A DNA stretch of 64,000 nt from positions 1 through 64,000 of the forward strand of contig CAXBAF010000018.1 of the NCBI GenBank assembly GCA_963973795.1. Reading direction: 5' to 3'. Of this stretch, positions 47,212-58,813 are shown piece after piece. A program made the translations under genes and the position numbers. The DNA is from UBA1926 sp002337215. GTDB lineage: Bacteria > Planctomycetota > Phycisphaerae > Phycisphaerales > UBA1924. Each line of letters begins with the position of its first letter. Position 1 is the first letter of the stretch. The notes beneath the pieces were generated by a model. That model saw only the letters and a list, made by a program, of their open reading frames with translations, had not been told where the DNA came from and searched no databases.

Positions 47212-47697
47212 ATGGACCGATTCCTCCCCGCCATCCTCGCTCTGCACGCGGCGGCGACGCTGCTCATGACCGGGCTGGATTGGTTCGTGCACGCGGTGCA
47301 CTACCCGATGTTCGCCCGGGCCGCGAGCGCGGGGGACGAGCACTACCGCGAGTTCCAGCGCGAGCACCTCCGGCGGACGGCCCCGCTGATCCCCCCGATC
47401 ATGCTGCTTGAGTTGACGACCGTCGTAGTCTTGCTGCTGGTCGTCGATCCGCCGTTCGATCGGTGGCTCGCGTGGGTCGGCGCGGGGCTTCTCGCGCTCG
47501 TGTGGGTCGCGACGTTCGGCGGCGCGGTGCCGATGCACCATCGGCTCGAGCGGGGGTTCGACGCGGGCGCACACCGCTGGCTGCTCCGGTTCGATCTCGT
47601 GCGCGCGCTCGCGTGGACGGCGCGGTCTGGCGTTGCGCTGCTGATGCTGATGCAGGCGATGTCGCGGTCGCCGATCGAAATCATCTCCGGAGGCTGA
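47212..47697 (+). CDS. Small four-helix membrane protein, unknown function
   Basis: A 161-aa protein with four predicted helices (FLPAILALHAAATLLMTGLD, PLIPPIMLLELTTVVVLLLV, WLAWVGAGLLALVWVATFGG, and a final helix near 135-155). The motif VHAVHYPMFARA and the conserved-looking VPMHHRLERGFD are His-rich and may bind a cofactor or heme; this is inference. AAGGAA precedes ATG 47212. It is third in the SDR-SelL-membrane-photolyase operon, only 3 nt before the photolyase start. Confidence 0.75.
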   Translation: MDRFLPAILALHAAATLLMTGLDWFVHAVHYPMFARAASAGDEHYREFQREHLRRTAPLIPPIMLLELTTVVVLLLVVDPPFDRWLAWVGAGLLALVWVATFGGAVPMHHRLERGFDAGAHRWLLRFDLVRALAWTARSGVALLMLMQAMSRSPIEIISGG

Positions 47698-47700
47698 CCC

Positions 47701-49269
47701 ATGCCAGCGTTCCCCGCTCTGAACGACCGCAACAAGGCCGACCGGCTCATCGTCGTGCTCGGCGATCAGCTCGACCCGACGATCGGGCCGGTGTCGAACG
47801 CGACCGCCGACGACGTGGTGCTGATGATGGAGGTCGACGAGGAATCGACGCACGTGCCGAGCCATAAGCAGCGGACGGCGCTGTTCCTCAGCGCGATGCG
47901 GCACTTCGCGGTCGATCAGGCCGACCGGGGGAGCCGCGTGCGGTACGTCGAGAGAACCGACAGCCACAACACGCACTCGTTCGAGGGCGAGATTGCGCGG
48001 GCAGTGGATGCGTGCGGCCCCGGGTCGGTCCATGTGACGCACCCGGGCGACTGGCGCGTGATGAATAAGCTCGACACCCTGCGCGACGAGCTGGGGATCC
48101 CGGTCGAGATCCACGAAGACGAGCACTTTGTCACACCGCTCGAGACGTTCCGCGAATGGGCGGACGGCCGCAAGCAATGGACGATGGAGTACTTCTATCG
48201 CGAGCAGCGCAAGCGGCTCGGCGTCCTGATGGACGACGACGGCAAGACACCCGTTCAGGACCGCTGGAACTTCGACGAGGACAACCGCGAGGTGTTCAAG
48301 CAAGCGCCGAAACCGCCGACGCCCTACACGCCGAGGAACGACGCGATCACCGATGAAGTGCTCGATCTGGTTTCGAGGCGGTTCAAGGACAACCCGGGGT
48401 CGCTCGACGGGTTCCGCTGGTGCGTCACGCGGGAGCAGGCCCGCCGGGCGCTCGACGACTTCATCGAGAACCGGCTGAAGCTCTTCGGCACATACGAAGA
48501 CGCGATGTGGGAAGGCGAACCCTTTCTGTATCACTCGCTGCTCAGCGCGGCGGGGAACCTGAAGTTGATCGACCCACGCGAGTGCGTGCGGAAGGCCGTC
48601 GAGGCCTATGAATCAGGGGACGCGCCGCTGAATTCTGTCGAGGGCTTCGTCCGCCAGTGGATCGGCTGGCGCGAGTTCATCCGGGGCGTCTATTGGGTGC
48701 AGGGCGAGGACTACCCGCATCGCAACGGGCTCGACCACGAGCACGATCTCCCCGAGTTTTTCTGGGACGGCGATACGGACATGAACTGCATGCGGGATTG
48801 CCTTGGGCAGGTCCGCGACCATGCGTACGCGCACCACATCCCGAGGCTGATGGTCATGGGCAACTTCGCGATGCTCGCGGGGGTGCACGCGCGGAAGGTC
48901 GCCGATTGGTACCTCGCGATGTTCGTTGATGCCGTCGATTGGGCGAGCAACCCCAACACGATCGGCATGAGCCAGCACGCCGACCACGGCGTCGTCGGCA
49001 CCAAGCCCTACGCGGCGAGCGGCAAGTACATCGGACGCATGAGCAACTACTGCAAGGGCTGCCGGTACGACCCGCGCGAGAAGACGGGCGAGAGCGCGTG
49101 CCCGTTCAACACGCTGTACTGGGATTTCATGCTCAGACACGCCGATCGGTTCCGCTCGAACAGGCGCATGGCGATGATGGTCAAGAACGCCGAAAAGATG
49201 AACAAAGAGACGCGCGTCGAGCTGACCACGCGGGCGACCGAGCTGCGGGAGTCGTGGGGGATCGTGTAA
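47701..49269 (+). CDS. Iron-sulfur bacterial cryptochrome / (6-4) photolyase (PhrB type)
   Basis: A 522-aa FeS-BCP photolyase. The N-terminal antenna-binding part begins DRLIVVLGDQLDPTIG. The FAD-binding half contains SVEGFVRQWIGWREFIRGVY, a family hallmark, and RLMVMGNFAMLAGV. Four cysteines, C363, C451, C454 and C467 (MNCMRDC, YCKGCRY, SACPFN), have the same spacing (88, 3, 13) as the 4Fe-4S ligands C350, C438, C441 and C454 known from Agrobacterium PhrB. The enzyme repairs UV (6-4) photoproducts. It is last of four genes with redox partners. Confidence 0.93.
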   Translation: MPAFPALNDRNKADRLIVVLGDQLDPTIGPVSNATADDVVLMMEVDEESTHVPSHKQRTALFLSAMRHFAVDQADRGSRVRYVERTDSHNTHSFEGEIARAVDACGPGSVHVTHPGDWRVMNKLDTLRDELGIPVEIHEDEHFVTPLETFREWADGRKQWTMEYFYREQRKRLGVLMDDDGKTPVQDRWNFDEDNREVFKQAPKPPTPYTPRNDAITDEVLDLVSRRFKDNPGSLDGFRWCVTREQARRALDDFIENRLKLFGTYEDAMWEGEPFLYHSLLSAAGNLKLIDPRECVRKAVEAYESGDAPLNSVEGFVRQWIGWREFIRGVYWVQGEDYPHRNGLDHEHDLPEFFWDGDTDMNCMRDCLGQVRDHAYAHHIPRLMVMGNFAMLAGVHARKVADWYLAMFVDAVDWASNPNTIGMSQHADHGVVGTKPYAASGKYIGRMSNYCKGCRYDPREKTGESACPFNTLYWDFMLRHADRFRSNRRMAMMVKNAEKMNKETRVELTTRATELRESWGIV

Positions 49270-49291
49270 GAAAAAACCGCGTCGCTGCCCG

Positions 49292-50249
<958 letters not shown>

Positions 50250-50257
<8 letters not shown>

Positions 50258-51662
50258 CGATCGCTCCGTTGTCTGGGCCGTCGTGCGGGGCCATGCCCCG
50301 GACGGACATGATCGTGCGCACGATCGAAGCGATGTCGTCGAGGTCGGTATCACCATCTCCATCCATATCGGTCAGCGCCCGAGCGTTCCCGAGCGGGTGT
50401 GCGCGGTTGAATCCGTCCGGGTCTGTCAGAGCCCAGATCGCGGCCGTGTCGTCCCCAGGCGCGATCACGCCGTTGCCGTCGAAGTCGCCGGGCGGGAAAT
50501 AGAGATAGTCGAACTCGAGCGTGCTGGGATCAAGATCGAACACCGGGGGCAGGGTCGCCGAGCCCTCCTTGGTGAGCCAGTAGGAGTAGGCCCCGTTGAG
50601 CCCGATGTCGGCCACGGCGAGTTGGCTCGCCATCAGCGAGACCCAGCCCTCGGCGAACCCGTCGCGCAGATACTGCTGCACGCCCGGCTGGTTCACGCCG
50701 ACGTCGAACCCGAGGCGGTGCCCCGGCGGGATCTCATCACCCCGCACGATCGGCTGCTGGCCGAACCCGTTGATGCTGTGCCCCGGCGTGCCGTCGGGGA
50801 TCGTGAACGACCGCCCGATCGCGAGCGGGTTGGGATCGAACCCATCGACCGGGTTGGGGAGAAACTCACCCGTCGGGTAGAACGTCTCGTAGGTCTGCCC
50901 GTCATCGCCCACGTAGGGCCCGATCTCAAACTCGACGGCCGTTTCGCCCATGCTGAACAGGACCGAGCGATCGGCGCCCTGCGCGTCGAAGTCGATCGGC
51001 TCCGCGTTGTACTGGTCGTTCTGGAACGCCGGGGTGCCCAGACCGCTTTCGATCCAGGTCTCGGCGCTCCACTCGTTGTTGAACCGCACGCCGAACAATT
51101 CCACCGGCGCGTTGTCGCGTTCGTCGGCCCCCGGGTCGATATACCGCGGCTCGGCTGGCACGAACTCGGTCCCGACGGGGACGTTGCCGCCGAAGAAGTT
51201 GTAGATGATGATGTCGCCGCCCGCCCAGAGCGTGTTCTGCCACGCGTCGGGGCTCGCGTCGTAGAGGGCCCGCGGGCCGGAGGGGTAGGTGCAGGCGGTG
51301 AACCGCATCCGCAGGACGAGCACCCGCTGGGCATCCGCGCCGGTCGGCACGCCCTGAGCCTCGGTGTCGAACATCGTCACCAGATTGCTCTGCCGTCCCT
51401 GGGCGGGGAACGTGCTCATCCATGCGAAGGGACGGGTGTTGCCGCTCGCCCCGATGTTGGAGTAGGTCGAGGTGTCCTTGGTCGGGGCCGTGAACGACAC
51501 GGACTGGATCGGGGGCAGCCCGAAGGCCGTCGTGTCCGCGTTCGATTCCGCGGAAACGACAGGGCCCGATGCGGGCGCCCCGAGCGCGGAACCGGCGATC
51601 GCCGCCAGGAAACTCGCCCCGATGGCGCCGCGAAACACGTCCTGCATTGCATGAATCGACAT
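50250..51662 (-). CDS. Secreted protein with C-terminal dockerin-like EF-hands
   Basis: A 470-aa protein. The signal peptide runs MSIHAMQDVFRGAIGASFLA to SALGAPA, with GGAAGG upstream. A large beta-rich domain follows with no family I recognise (phrases VRFNNEWSAETWIESG and GHRLGFDVGVNQPG). The last 75 residues have calcium loops GDFDGNGVIAPGDDTAAIW and DMDGDGDTDLDDIASIV, as in dockerins, but no Gly-Cys end; the tail is PDNGAIGG. Its stop overlaps the pseudopilin start, so the two are co-expressed. A 19-bp palindrome lies 67 nt upstream. Confidence 0.78.
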
Positions 51663-52108
51663 CGTTGTCGCCTTCCGAAACCGCGTGAATGGATTCGTGT
51701 TCGCCCTTCACCGGGAGTGTAGATTGCCATTGAGATCGAGTCTCAATTGGAGCGGTAAAATTCTCGTTCTACGGGAATTCTTCGCTGCCGAAACCGACGC
51801 GGTTCCGCATCGCCCGGCTCGGCGCACTGAATCACCGCGTTATTCGCCGAGTCGGTCGAGTGGTTTCTCGGATCGTGTCGCGATCGGTCCCGATCTGATT
51901 CCAGTCGAGGGCGCGAGCGGTGAAGCGGTGAGGGTGCGGCACGAGACGCTCCCCGGCGACGATCGGTGTCGCGTACGGATTCGATGACGCGTGTTCGCAA
52001 CATCGTAAGCACCGTCGAGGGCTGTGGTTGCACAGGATCCGCGGCCCGATCGACGAAACGGATTGAAAAAAGCCATGTGTCCGACGCCTTGGGGCATAGG
52101 GTGTTTGC
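51663..52108. other. Divergent gap between the EF-hand gene and proB
   Basis: 446 nt. It holds the palindrome at 51729 and must hold promoters for both flanking genes. Minus-strand frames covering it (51743-53719 and others) look like shadows of proB. Nothing else was recognised. Confidence 0.55.
51729..51747. promoter_or_regulatory. Candidate operator palindrome
   Basis: ATTGAGA-TCGAG-TCTCAAT: a 7-bp perfect inverted repeat with a 5-nt centre, upstream of the leftward EF-hand gene. The left arm on the minus strand (TTGAGA) could be a -35 element, so the site may overlap the promoter. The regulator is unknown. Confidence 0.4.
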
Positions 52109-53242
52109 ATGGATCCCGAAGGACCTCTGACATGTATTGTGAAGATCGGGAGCGCTGTGCTCGCGCCGGAAGGCGGGCTCCGCCTCGATACCGTCGATCG
52201 CCTCGCGGGTGAGATCGCCGACCTGCACGCCGGCGGAGTCCGGGTGATCCTGGTCTCCTCGGGCGCGGTCGCGTGCGGCCTGCCGATCCTCGGGATCGAC
52301 CGGCTTCCCGACCGGATCAGCGACCGGCAGGCGGCCGCGGCGCTCGGGCAGCCCATCGTGATCAGCGCATGGGAATCGGCGCTCCGCAGGCGGGGTCTGC
52401 ACGCCGCTCAGGCGCTCCTGACCGCCGACGACATCGACTTCCGCGAGCGGTTCGTCAACGCCCAGCGCAAGCTGATGACGCTGCTGGACGTGGGGGCGAT
52501 CCCGATCATCAACGAGAACGACTCGGTGTCCTACGAGGGTGTGTCGCTGGGCGATAACGACCGGCTCGGCACGCTCGTTTCCTGTCTTCTCGGGGCGGAC
52601 CTGATGATCCTGCTCTCCGTTGCCGACGGGCTCCGGGAGGACCGTGGACGGGGCGGGGTGATCCCCGTAGTCGAGAATCTCAAAGACGCTGCCCGGCACG
52701 TCGGTTCGTCCAAGAGCATGGTCGGCCGGGGCGGCATGGGCGCGAAACTCGAGTCCGCGTTCACCGCGAGCGACTTGGGCACGACCGTTGTGATCGCGCG
52801 GGGGACCGAGCCGGGCGTGCTCTCGCGGATCGTCGATGGCGAAGATGTCGGGACCAGATTCCCCGCGGTTCTCGGCGGGCTGTCGGACCAGAGCCGGCGC
52901 AAGCAGTGGATCGCCCACGCGATCCGCCCGCGGGGTCGGCTCATCGTTGACGACGGCGCGCGGTCGGCCCTCGCGGACCGCGGGGCGAGCCTGCTCCCCG
53001 GCGGTGTGCTGGGGGTCGAGGCCGAGCAGAGCGAAGGCTTCCCCGTCGGCGCAGGGGTCGAGGTCTGCGGCAAAGACGGGTTGCCCTTCGCGAGGGGGCT
53101 CGTGAATTACCGCTACGACGAGATCGGGCGGATCACGGGTGTTCGCTCGGATGTGATCGAGGCCGTGCTGGGGTACACCCGAGGCGACGCGGTCATCCAC
53201 CGCGACGATCTCGTGCTGACGTCGGGGCGACCCGGCGAGTGA
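52109..53242 (+). CDS. proB: Glutamate 5-kinase
   Basis: A 377-aa enzyme that phosphorylates glutamate in the first step of proline synthesis. The amino-acid kinase domain begins CIVKIGSAVL, with VILVSSGAVACGLPILG, PIINENDSVSYEGVSLGDND and GRGGMGAKLESAF. A C-terminal PUA domain follows (about 290-375, GRLIVDDGARSALADRGASL). Length is normal. It starts at ATG 52109 without a clear Shine-Dalgarno sequence; AAGGACCTC lies inside the gene. proA follows 103 nt downstream. Confidence 0.96.
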   Translation: MDPEGPLTCIVKIGSAVLAPEGGLRLDTVDRLAGEIADLHAGGVRVILVSSGAVACGLPILGIDRLPDRISDRQAAAALGQPIVISAWESALRRRGLHAAQALLTADDIDFRERFVNAQRKLMTLLDVGAIPIINENDSVSYEGVSLGDNDRLGTLVSCLLGADLMILLSVADGLREDRGRGGVIPVVENLKDAARHVGSSKSMVGRGGMGAKLESAFTASDLGTTVVIARGTEPGVLSRIVDGEDVGTRFPAVLGGLSDQSRRKQWIAHAIRPRGRLIVDDGARSALADRGASLLPGGVLGVEAEQSEGFPVGAGVEVCGKDGLPFARGLVNYRYDEIGRITGVRSDVIEAVLGYTRGDAVIHRDDLVLTSGRPGE

Positions 53243-53345
53243 GCCCGTGCGCGAGCCCTCGGTCGGAGAGCATGAGTTCGTGCACACGGAACGGCAGCCC
53301 CGGAACTCCGTGGAGTTCATCTTACTTGACTTGAAAGAGGACACG

Positions 53346-54632
53346 ATGACAACAACAACGACTTCAGATGAGGCGAAAGCGAAGGGTTCGATGATCGAAG
53401 CGAGCGCTCGGGCCGCGCGCGAGGCGGGCCGGGCAGTCGCTCGGCTCAGCAGCGACACGAAGGACCGCGTGCTGCGCACGCTCGCCGACGGGATCGCTGC
53501 CCAGGCGGACCTGATCCTGGAGGCGAACGCGGCGGACGTCGAGGCCGCACGCGAGGCGGGCGTCGGCGAGGCGAAGATCCGCCGGCTCGTGCTCACGCGT
53601 GAGAGCCTGGGCCAGCTCGCCGACGGCCTGCGGCAGATCGCGGTGATGGACGACCCGGTCCGCAAGGTCACCCGGTCGTGGGACGTCGAGAGCGGGCTGA
53701 AGGTCGAGCGCGTGCGCACGCCGCTGGGTGTGATCGCGATGATCTACGAGGCCCGACCCGGCGTGACCGTGGACGCGTTCGCGCTGTGCTTCAAGGCGGG
53801 GAACGCCTGCCTGCTCAAGGGCGGACGCGAGGCGAACAAGAGCAACCAGGCCCTCGCGACCCTCGCGCACGCGGCGCTGCGCCAGCACGGCGCCCCTCAG
53901 ACCGCGCTCACGCTCATCACGACGCGCGACCGCGATGAGATCAGGCACATGCTCACGCTGTCGGACGACATCGACCTGGTGATCCCCCGGGGCGGCGAGA
54001 ACCTGATCCGGTTTGTCCATGAGCACAGCCGGATCCCGACGGTGCAGCACTTCGAGGGCGTGTGCCACATCTTCGTCGACGAATCGGCCGATCTGGACGA
54101 TGCGGTCGATCTTGTGGCGACCGCGAAAACGAGCAACCCGGCGACGTGCAACACCGTCGAGTGCGTGCTCGTGCACGGCGCGGTTGCCGACCGCTTTGCG
54201 CCGGCGCTCGCGGCGCGGTGCGCGGAGCTCGGCGTCGAGATCCGCGGCGACGAGCGGTTCTGTGCGCACGCCGGCGCCGGCGTCACGCCTGCGACCGACG
54301 CGGACTGGGGGACCGAGTTTCTCGATCTCATCCTCGCCGCGCGTGTCGTTGATTCGATCGACGACGCGATCGCGCACATCGAGCGGTTCGGCTCGGACCA
54401 CACCGAGTCCATCCTGACCAGGGACGACGCGAACGCCGAGCGGTTCCGCGACGAAGTGACCAGCTCGTGCGTGATGGTGAACGCCTCGACGCGGTTCAAC
54501 GACGGGTTTCAGCTGGGGCTCGGGGCCGAGATCGGGATCTCGACCAGCAAGGTCCATTGGTATGGGCCGATGGGGCTCGAGGGGCTGACGGCCGAGCGGT
54601 TCGTGGTGACCGGCAGCGGCCAGCGTCGGTAG
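53346..54632 (+). CDS. proA: Glutamate-5-semialdehyde dehydrogenase (gamma-glutamyl phosphate reductase)
   Basis: A 428-aa enzyme, the second step of proline synthesis. Motifs are GVIAMIYEARPGVTVDAFAL, NACLLKGGREANKSN, VIPRGGENLIRFV and the catalytic Cys268 in SNPATCNTVECVLVH. The end VHWYGPMGLEGLTAERFVVTGSG is the ProA C-terminal signature. ATG 53346 follows AGAGGACACG; the longer frame is non-homologous lead. The N-terminal TTTTT is encoded by ACAACAACAACGACT. Adjacent to proB as in most bacteria. Confidence 0.96.
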   Translation: MTTTTTSDEAKAKGSMIEASARAAREAGRAVARLSSDTKDRVLRTLADGIAAQADLILEANAADVEAAREAGVGEAKIRRLVLTRESLGQLADGLRQIAVMDDPVRKVTRSWDVESGLKVERVRTPLGVIAMIYEARPGVTVDAFALCFKAGNACLLKGGREANKSNQALATLAHAALRQHGAPQTALTLITTRDRDEIRHMLTLSDDIDLVIPRGGENLIRFVHEHSRIPTVQHFEGVCHIFVDESADLDDAVDLVATAKTSNPATCNTVECVLVHGAVADRFAPALAARCAELGVEIRGDERFCAHAGAGVTPATDADWGTEFLDLILAARVVDSIDDAIAHIERFGSDHTESILTRDDANAERFRDEVTSSCVMVNASTRFNDGFQLGLGAEIGISTSKVHWYGPMGLEGLTAERFVVTGSGQRR

Positions 54633-54853
54633 GCGCTGCCGGCGAGCTGGCGCGGACAGGATCCGGCGCGATCGGTCGCTCGTTGGTTGGATCTCTGGAT
54701 CGTGAATATCTGGCGGTCTGCTGGCAAAGCGGTGCGGCTTATCCGGTTTGGTGTTGCCGCGCGGCATAAACTTATATTGCAAGCACATCGCCCGGCCCGG
54801 CCCGGGATTCCCCCGGCAGCGGTTCGCGGCGACCGAACCCCGGAGGAACTGCG

Positions 54854-56230
<1,377 letters not shown>

Positions 56231-56254
56231 CCGAGCAGCCCCTCCCGCGGGGCT

Positions 56255-56821
56255 TCACTTGAGCGGGTGCAGCCCTCGACGCTCGCGCTGGGCGTTGAGG
56301 TGGACCCACGCGGGTGGGTGTTCCTTCACGAGTTTGATGAGCTGACTCGGCGAGCACACGAGACGTGTGCTCGCCTTTTTCATATCCAGATTCTCGGCCT
56401 CGATCACGTCGAGCGCCTCTGCGAGCATCGCGGGAAAATCGCGGTGCGACGTGCTCAGGACGATCCGGCTCTTTTTCACGCGTTCGCGCCAGCGTTCGCT
56501 GCGGCAATCGCCCGGGGGAATCCCGACGCGGTGCTCGGTCGCGAGCGCGAGCCGGAGCCTGCGGAGCGCGACGGGCTTGTTCTCGCGCACGCTGCGTCGT
56601 TCGCCCGCCTTGGCGCTGATGCCCGTGGGTTTATGGACGAGTGTGACGACGGTCTCGACCTTGTTGCGGTGCTGGCCGCCCGGCCCGCCATCGCGGGATC
56701 GCGTCCACTCGCACTGGGCGAGCAGCGCGTCGTCGTCGAGCAGCGCGGGGTGGGGAATGCGCTCGACGGGCTCGTCGAGCTTCCGGAGCAGGCGATCGAC
56801 ATCGGGATCGGGGAGTGGCAT
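56255..56821 (-). CDS. Peptide chain release factor-like protein with GGQ motif
   Basis: A 188-aa protein with the RF-1 catalytic domain only. The GGQ motif lies at residues 48-50 in RDGGPGGQHRNKVETVV. There is no stop-codon recognition domain (no PAT or SPF tripeptide region). The C-terminal half is helical and basic (LDVIEAENLDMKKASTRLVC). This resembles ArfB/RFH-type peptidyl-tRNA hydrolases that rescue stalled ribosomes, but the C-terminal helix does not look like the ArfB tail. It is 27 nt downstream of tsaD on the same strand. Confidence 0.85.
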   Translation of the reverse strand: MPLPDPDVDRLLRKLDEPVERIPHPALLDDDALLAQCEWTRSRDGGPGGQHRNKVETVVTLVHKPTGISAKAGERRSVRENKPVALRRLRLALATEHRVGIPPGDCRSERWRERVKKSRIVLSTSHRDFPAMLAEALDVIEAENLDMKKASTRLVCSPSQLIKLVKEHPPAWVHLNAQRERRGLHPLK

Positions 56822-56848
56822 GGGTGCGATCAGGATACCGGCCGGGAC

Positions 56849-57991
56849 TCAGCAGGCCGTGGTGGGGATCGGAGCCAGCCCCAGATCGCTTGTGATGCCC
56901 TCGGCGAGCACGCGTTCGCCGAGCCCTGCGATCATGGCGCCGTTGTCGATGCAGTACTTCATCGGGGCGAGGCGGAGGGTGATGCCGCGCCGGGCGCAGA
57001 ACGTCTGGAGATCGGTGCGCAGCCGCGAGTTCGCGGACACGCCCCCGCCGACGAGCAGGGTCGTGCAGCCGGGCTGGGTCTCGAAAGCGCGGGCGAGTTT
57101 GAGCGTGATCGCGCCGATCGCGGCTCGCTGGAAGCTCGCGGCGATGTCGCGAGCGCGGTCGTCGGTCAGCGGGGGCGGAGCGGGGGGCTGCGGCTTGCCG
57201 GGGCGGGTCGAAGCGGGCTTCCCACGAACCTCGTAGAGCACGGCGGTCTTGAGCCCACTGAACGAGAAATCGAGCGAGTCCTTCGCGAGCCTGCTGATCG
57301 GGAAATCGGCGGCGCGGTCGTCTGCGCCCTCTTGGGCGGCGAGCGCATCGACGCGGGGACCTCCCGGGTATTCGAGCCCCAGGATGGTCGCAACCTTGTC
57401 GTAGACCTCGCCCACGGCGTCGTCGATGGTGGAGCCGAGCCGGGTGAGCCGGTGGGGGGCGTCGCAGCGATAAATCGCGGTGTGCCCCCCGCTGACGACG
57501 AGCCCGAGGGCCGGGTAGGGGTCTCTCTCTCCCTCCCGCGGGGCGAGCCCTAGCGCGCGGGGCTCGTCGTCGTGACCAGTGCCGGCCCCGTGGCGGGGCT
57601 GCTGTTCGGTTCTGGTGGGGGCGTCTATCAGGAGCGGGGCGTAGAGGTGGGCTTGCACATGATCAACCCCGACGAGCGGGATGCCTTTCGCCCAGGCGAT
57701 GGACTTCGCGGCAGCGACCCCGACCAGCAGCGACCCGATCAGACCGGGGCGATGCCCCACCGCGACCGCGTCGAGATCGTCGAGGGTGATTCCCGCCGCG
57801 TTGAGAGCCCGGTCGATGACGGGGAGGATGCGTTCGACGTGCGCGCGGCCCGCGATCTCGGGGACGACCCCGCCGTACTCGGCGTGGAGATCCTCCTGGG
57901 TCGCGACCGCCGATGAGCGGACGAACCGGCCGTCCTCGACGACGGCGGCGGCGGTCTCATCACAGGATGTCTCGATACCGAGCGTGCGCAC
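56849..57991 (-). CDS. tsaD: tRNA N6-adenosine threonylcarbamoyltransferase
   Basis: A 380-aa enzyme making t6A37 in ANN-decoding tRNAs. It begins RTLGIETSCDETAAAVVEDG. It has the HxxxH metal site GVDHVQAHLYA, GLVVSGGHTAIYRC, FSFSGLKTAVLYEV, LLVGGGVSANSRL and the end PMKYCIDNGAMIAGLGE. GTG 57991 gives this family start; frames further upstream are shadows. It has a Pro/Arg/His-rich insert of about 35 residues between LYAPLLID and YPALGLVVSGG and another near KPASTRPGKPQPPAPPPL, explaining the extra length. TsaB, TsaE and TsaC are not in the window. Confidence 0.95.
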   Translation of the reverse strand: MRTLGIETSCDETAAAVVEDGRFVRSSAVATQEDLHAEYGGVVPEIAGRAHVERILPVIDRALNAAGITLDDLDAVAVGHRPGLIGSLLVGVAAAKSIAWAKGIPLVGVDHVQAHLYAPLLIDAPTRTEQQPRHGAGTGHDDEPRALGLAPREGERDPYPALGLVVSGGHTAIYRCDAPHRLTRLGSTIDDAVGEVYDKVATILGLEYPGGPRVDALAAQEGADDRAADFPISRLAKDSLDFSFSGLKTAVLYEVRGKPASTRPGKPQPPAPPPLTDDRARDIAASFQRAAIGAITLKLARAFETQPGCTTLLVGGGVSANSRLRTDLQTFCARRGITLRLAPMKYCIDNGAMIAGLGERVLAEGITSDLGLAPIPTTAC

Positions 57992-58097
57992 GATTGGGGT
58001 GGTCGTCCATGGATGGGCGGGGCGGGGCCGCGTTGGTGATCCCCGACTCCACGCCGTGATCCGTCCCGGGGCTCGCCCCGGACTGTCGGACGGAATC

Positions 58098-58433
58098 CTA
58101 CGCGATCCGCAGCGTGGGGCGATCGAAGTCCGGCTGCCCCGCAAGCGCACCGAGCGTCGGCGCGGGACTCGGGCGATCTGTGCCGCCGACGACCCGCAGT
58201 TTGGGCTCGATCGCGGTGCCGTAACGGCCGGCGAACCGGCCTCCGAACTGATCCGAGTCCTGGTCCCCGGACTCTTCATTCTGCGCGAAGATGTCCACGA
58301 GCAGCAGATCGAGCGCTCGGGCATGCTCGGCCGGCGTGTAGCCGCCGGCGGAGTCGGTGTGTGCGGTCGCCGCCGCGGTGTGTGCGGTGTGCCGGTCGGG
58401 TCGGTTCGTGCGTGTCTTGTTCTCGTAGCGCAT
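58098..58433 (-). CDS. Small protein of unknown function upstream of tsaD
   Basis: A 111-aa protein. ATG 58433 is preceded by AGGAGG with a 4-nt spacer, the best ribosome site in this part, which is the main evidence that it is real. The first 28 residues are Thr/Ala/Arg/His-rich and polar. A helical segment GGYTPAEHARALDLLLVDIF follows, then a Gly/Asp/Gln-rich part. There is no signal peptide or membrane helix. I do not recognise a family. It is 106 nt upstream of tsaD on the same strand and may share its transcript. Confidence 0.6.
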   Translation of the reverse strand: MRYENKTRTNRPDRHTAHTAAATAHTDSAGGYTPAEHARALDLLLVDIFAQNEESGDQDSDQFGGRFAGRYGTAIEPKLRVVGGTDRPSPAPTLGALAGQPDFDRPTLRIA

Positions 58434-58813
58434 GCGGCCTCCTGATTCTGCGATAAGCGCGCAGAAATCTCTCTCGGACTGGCGTGTTCCCGGTCGAATT
58501 TTCGCGAGGGTCGATGGACCGATCGCGCGACCGAGAAAACTCGTGAGTTGTCTGGTTCCCTTCCCTGGGAGTCTTCTTCTTCCGGCTCTCTCTCCACCGG
58601 GCTTCTCGTCCCGACGGAACTCTTAGCGGGCTTCCCCGCGATTCCTCCGTGAATATACGTGTGTATCGGTCCAAAGGCGTCATGGCTGTTCAGGAAACAT
58701 GAAGCCGTGGATTGGGTTGTTCCGCGTCACCCCCGTTTGTGTGGATCGGTTCCGATTGATTGGGCGGTACCATCCCTTGTATTGGTCTGTCTGAGCCGGG
58801 GGAATTTTCAACC
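58434..58813. other. Divergent gap before crcB
   Basis: 380 nt with promoters expected for the 111-aa gene (leftward) and crcB (rightward). A short AT-rich patch lies at 58650-58690. I looked for the pseudoknot pattern of the fluoride riboswitch ahead of crcB and did not find it. Confidence 0.5.

Noticed and set aside
51743..53719. 658-codon minus-strand frame opposite proB
   Set aside because: Antisense to proB over most of its length, with Arg/Ser/Pro-rich composition; proB has all family motifs.
58434..58813. Fluoride riboswitch ahead of crcB
   Set aside because: The expected conserved core and pseudoknot could not be found by eye.
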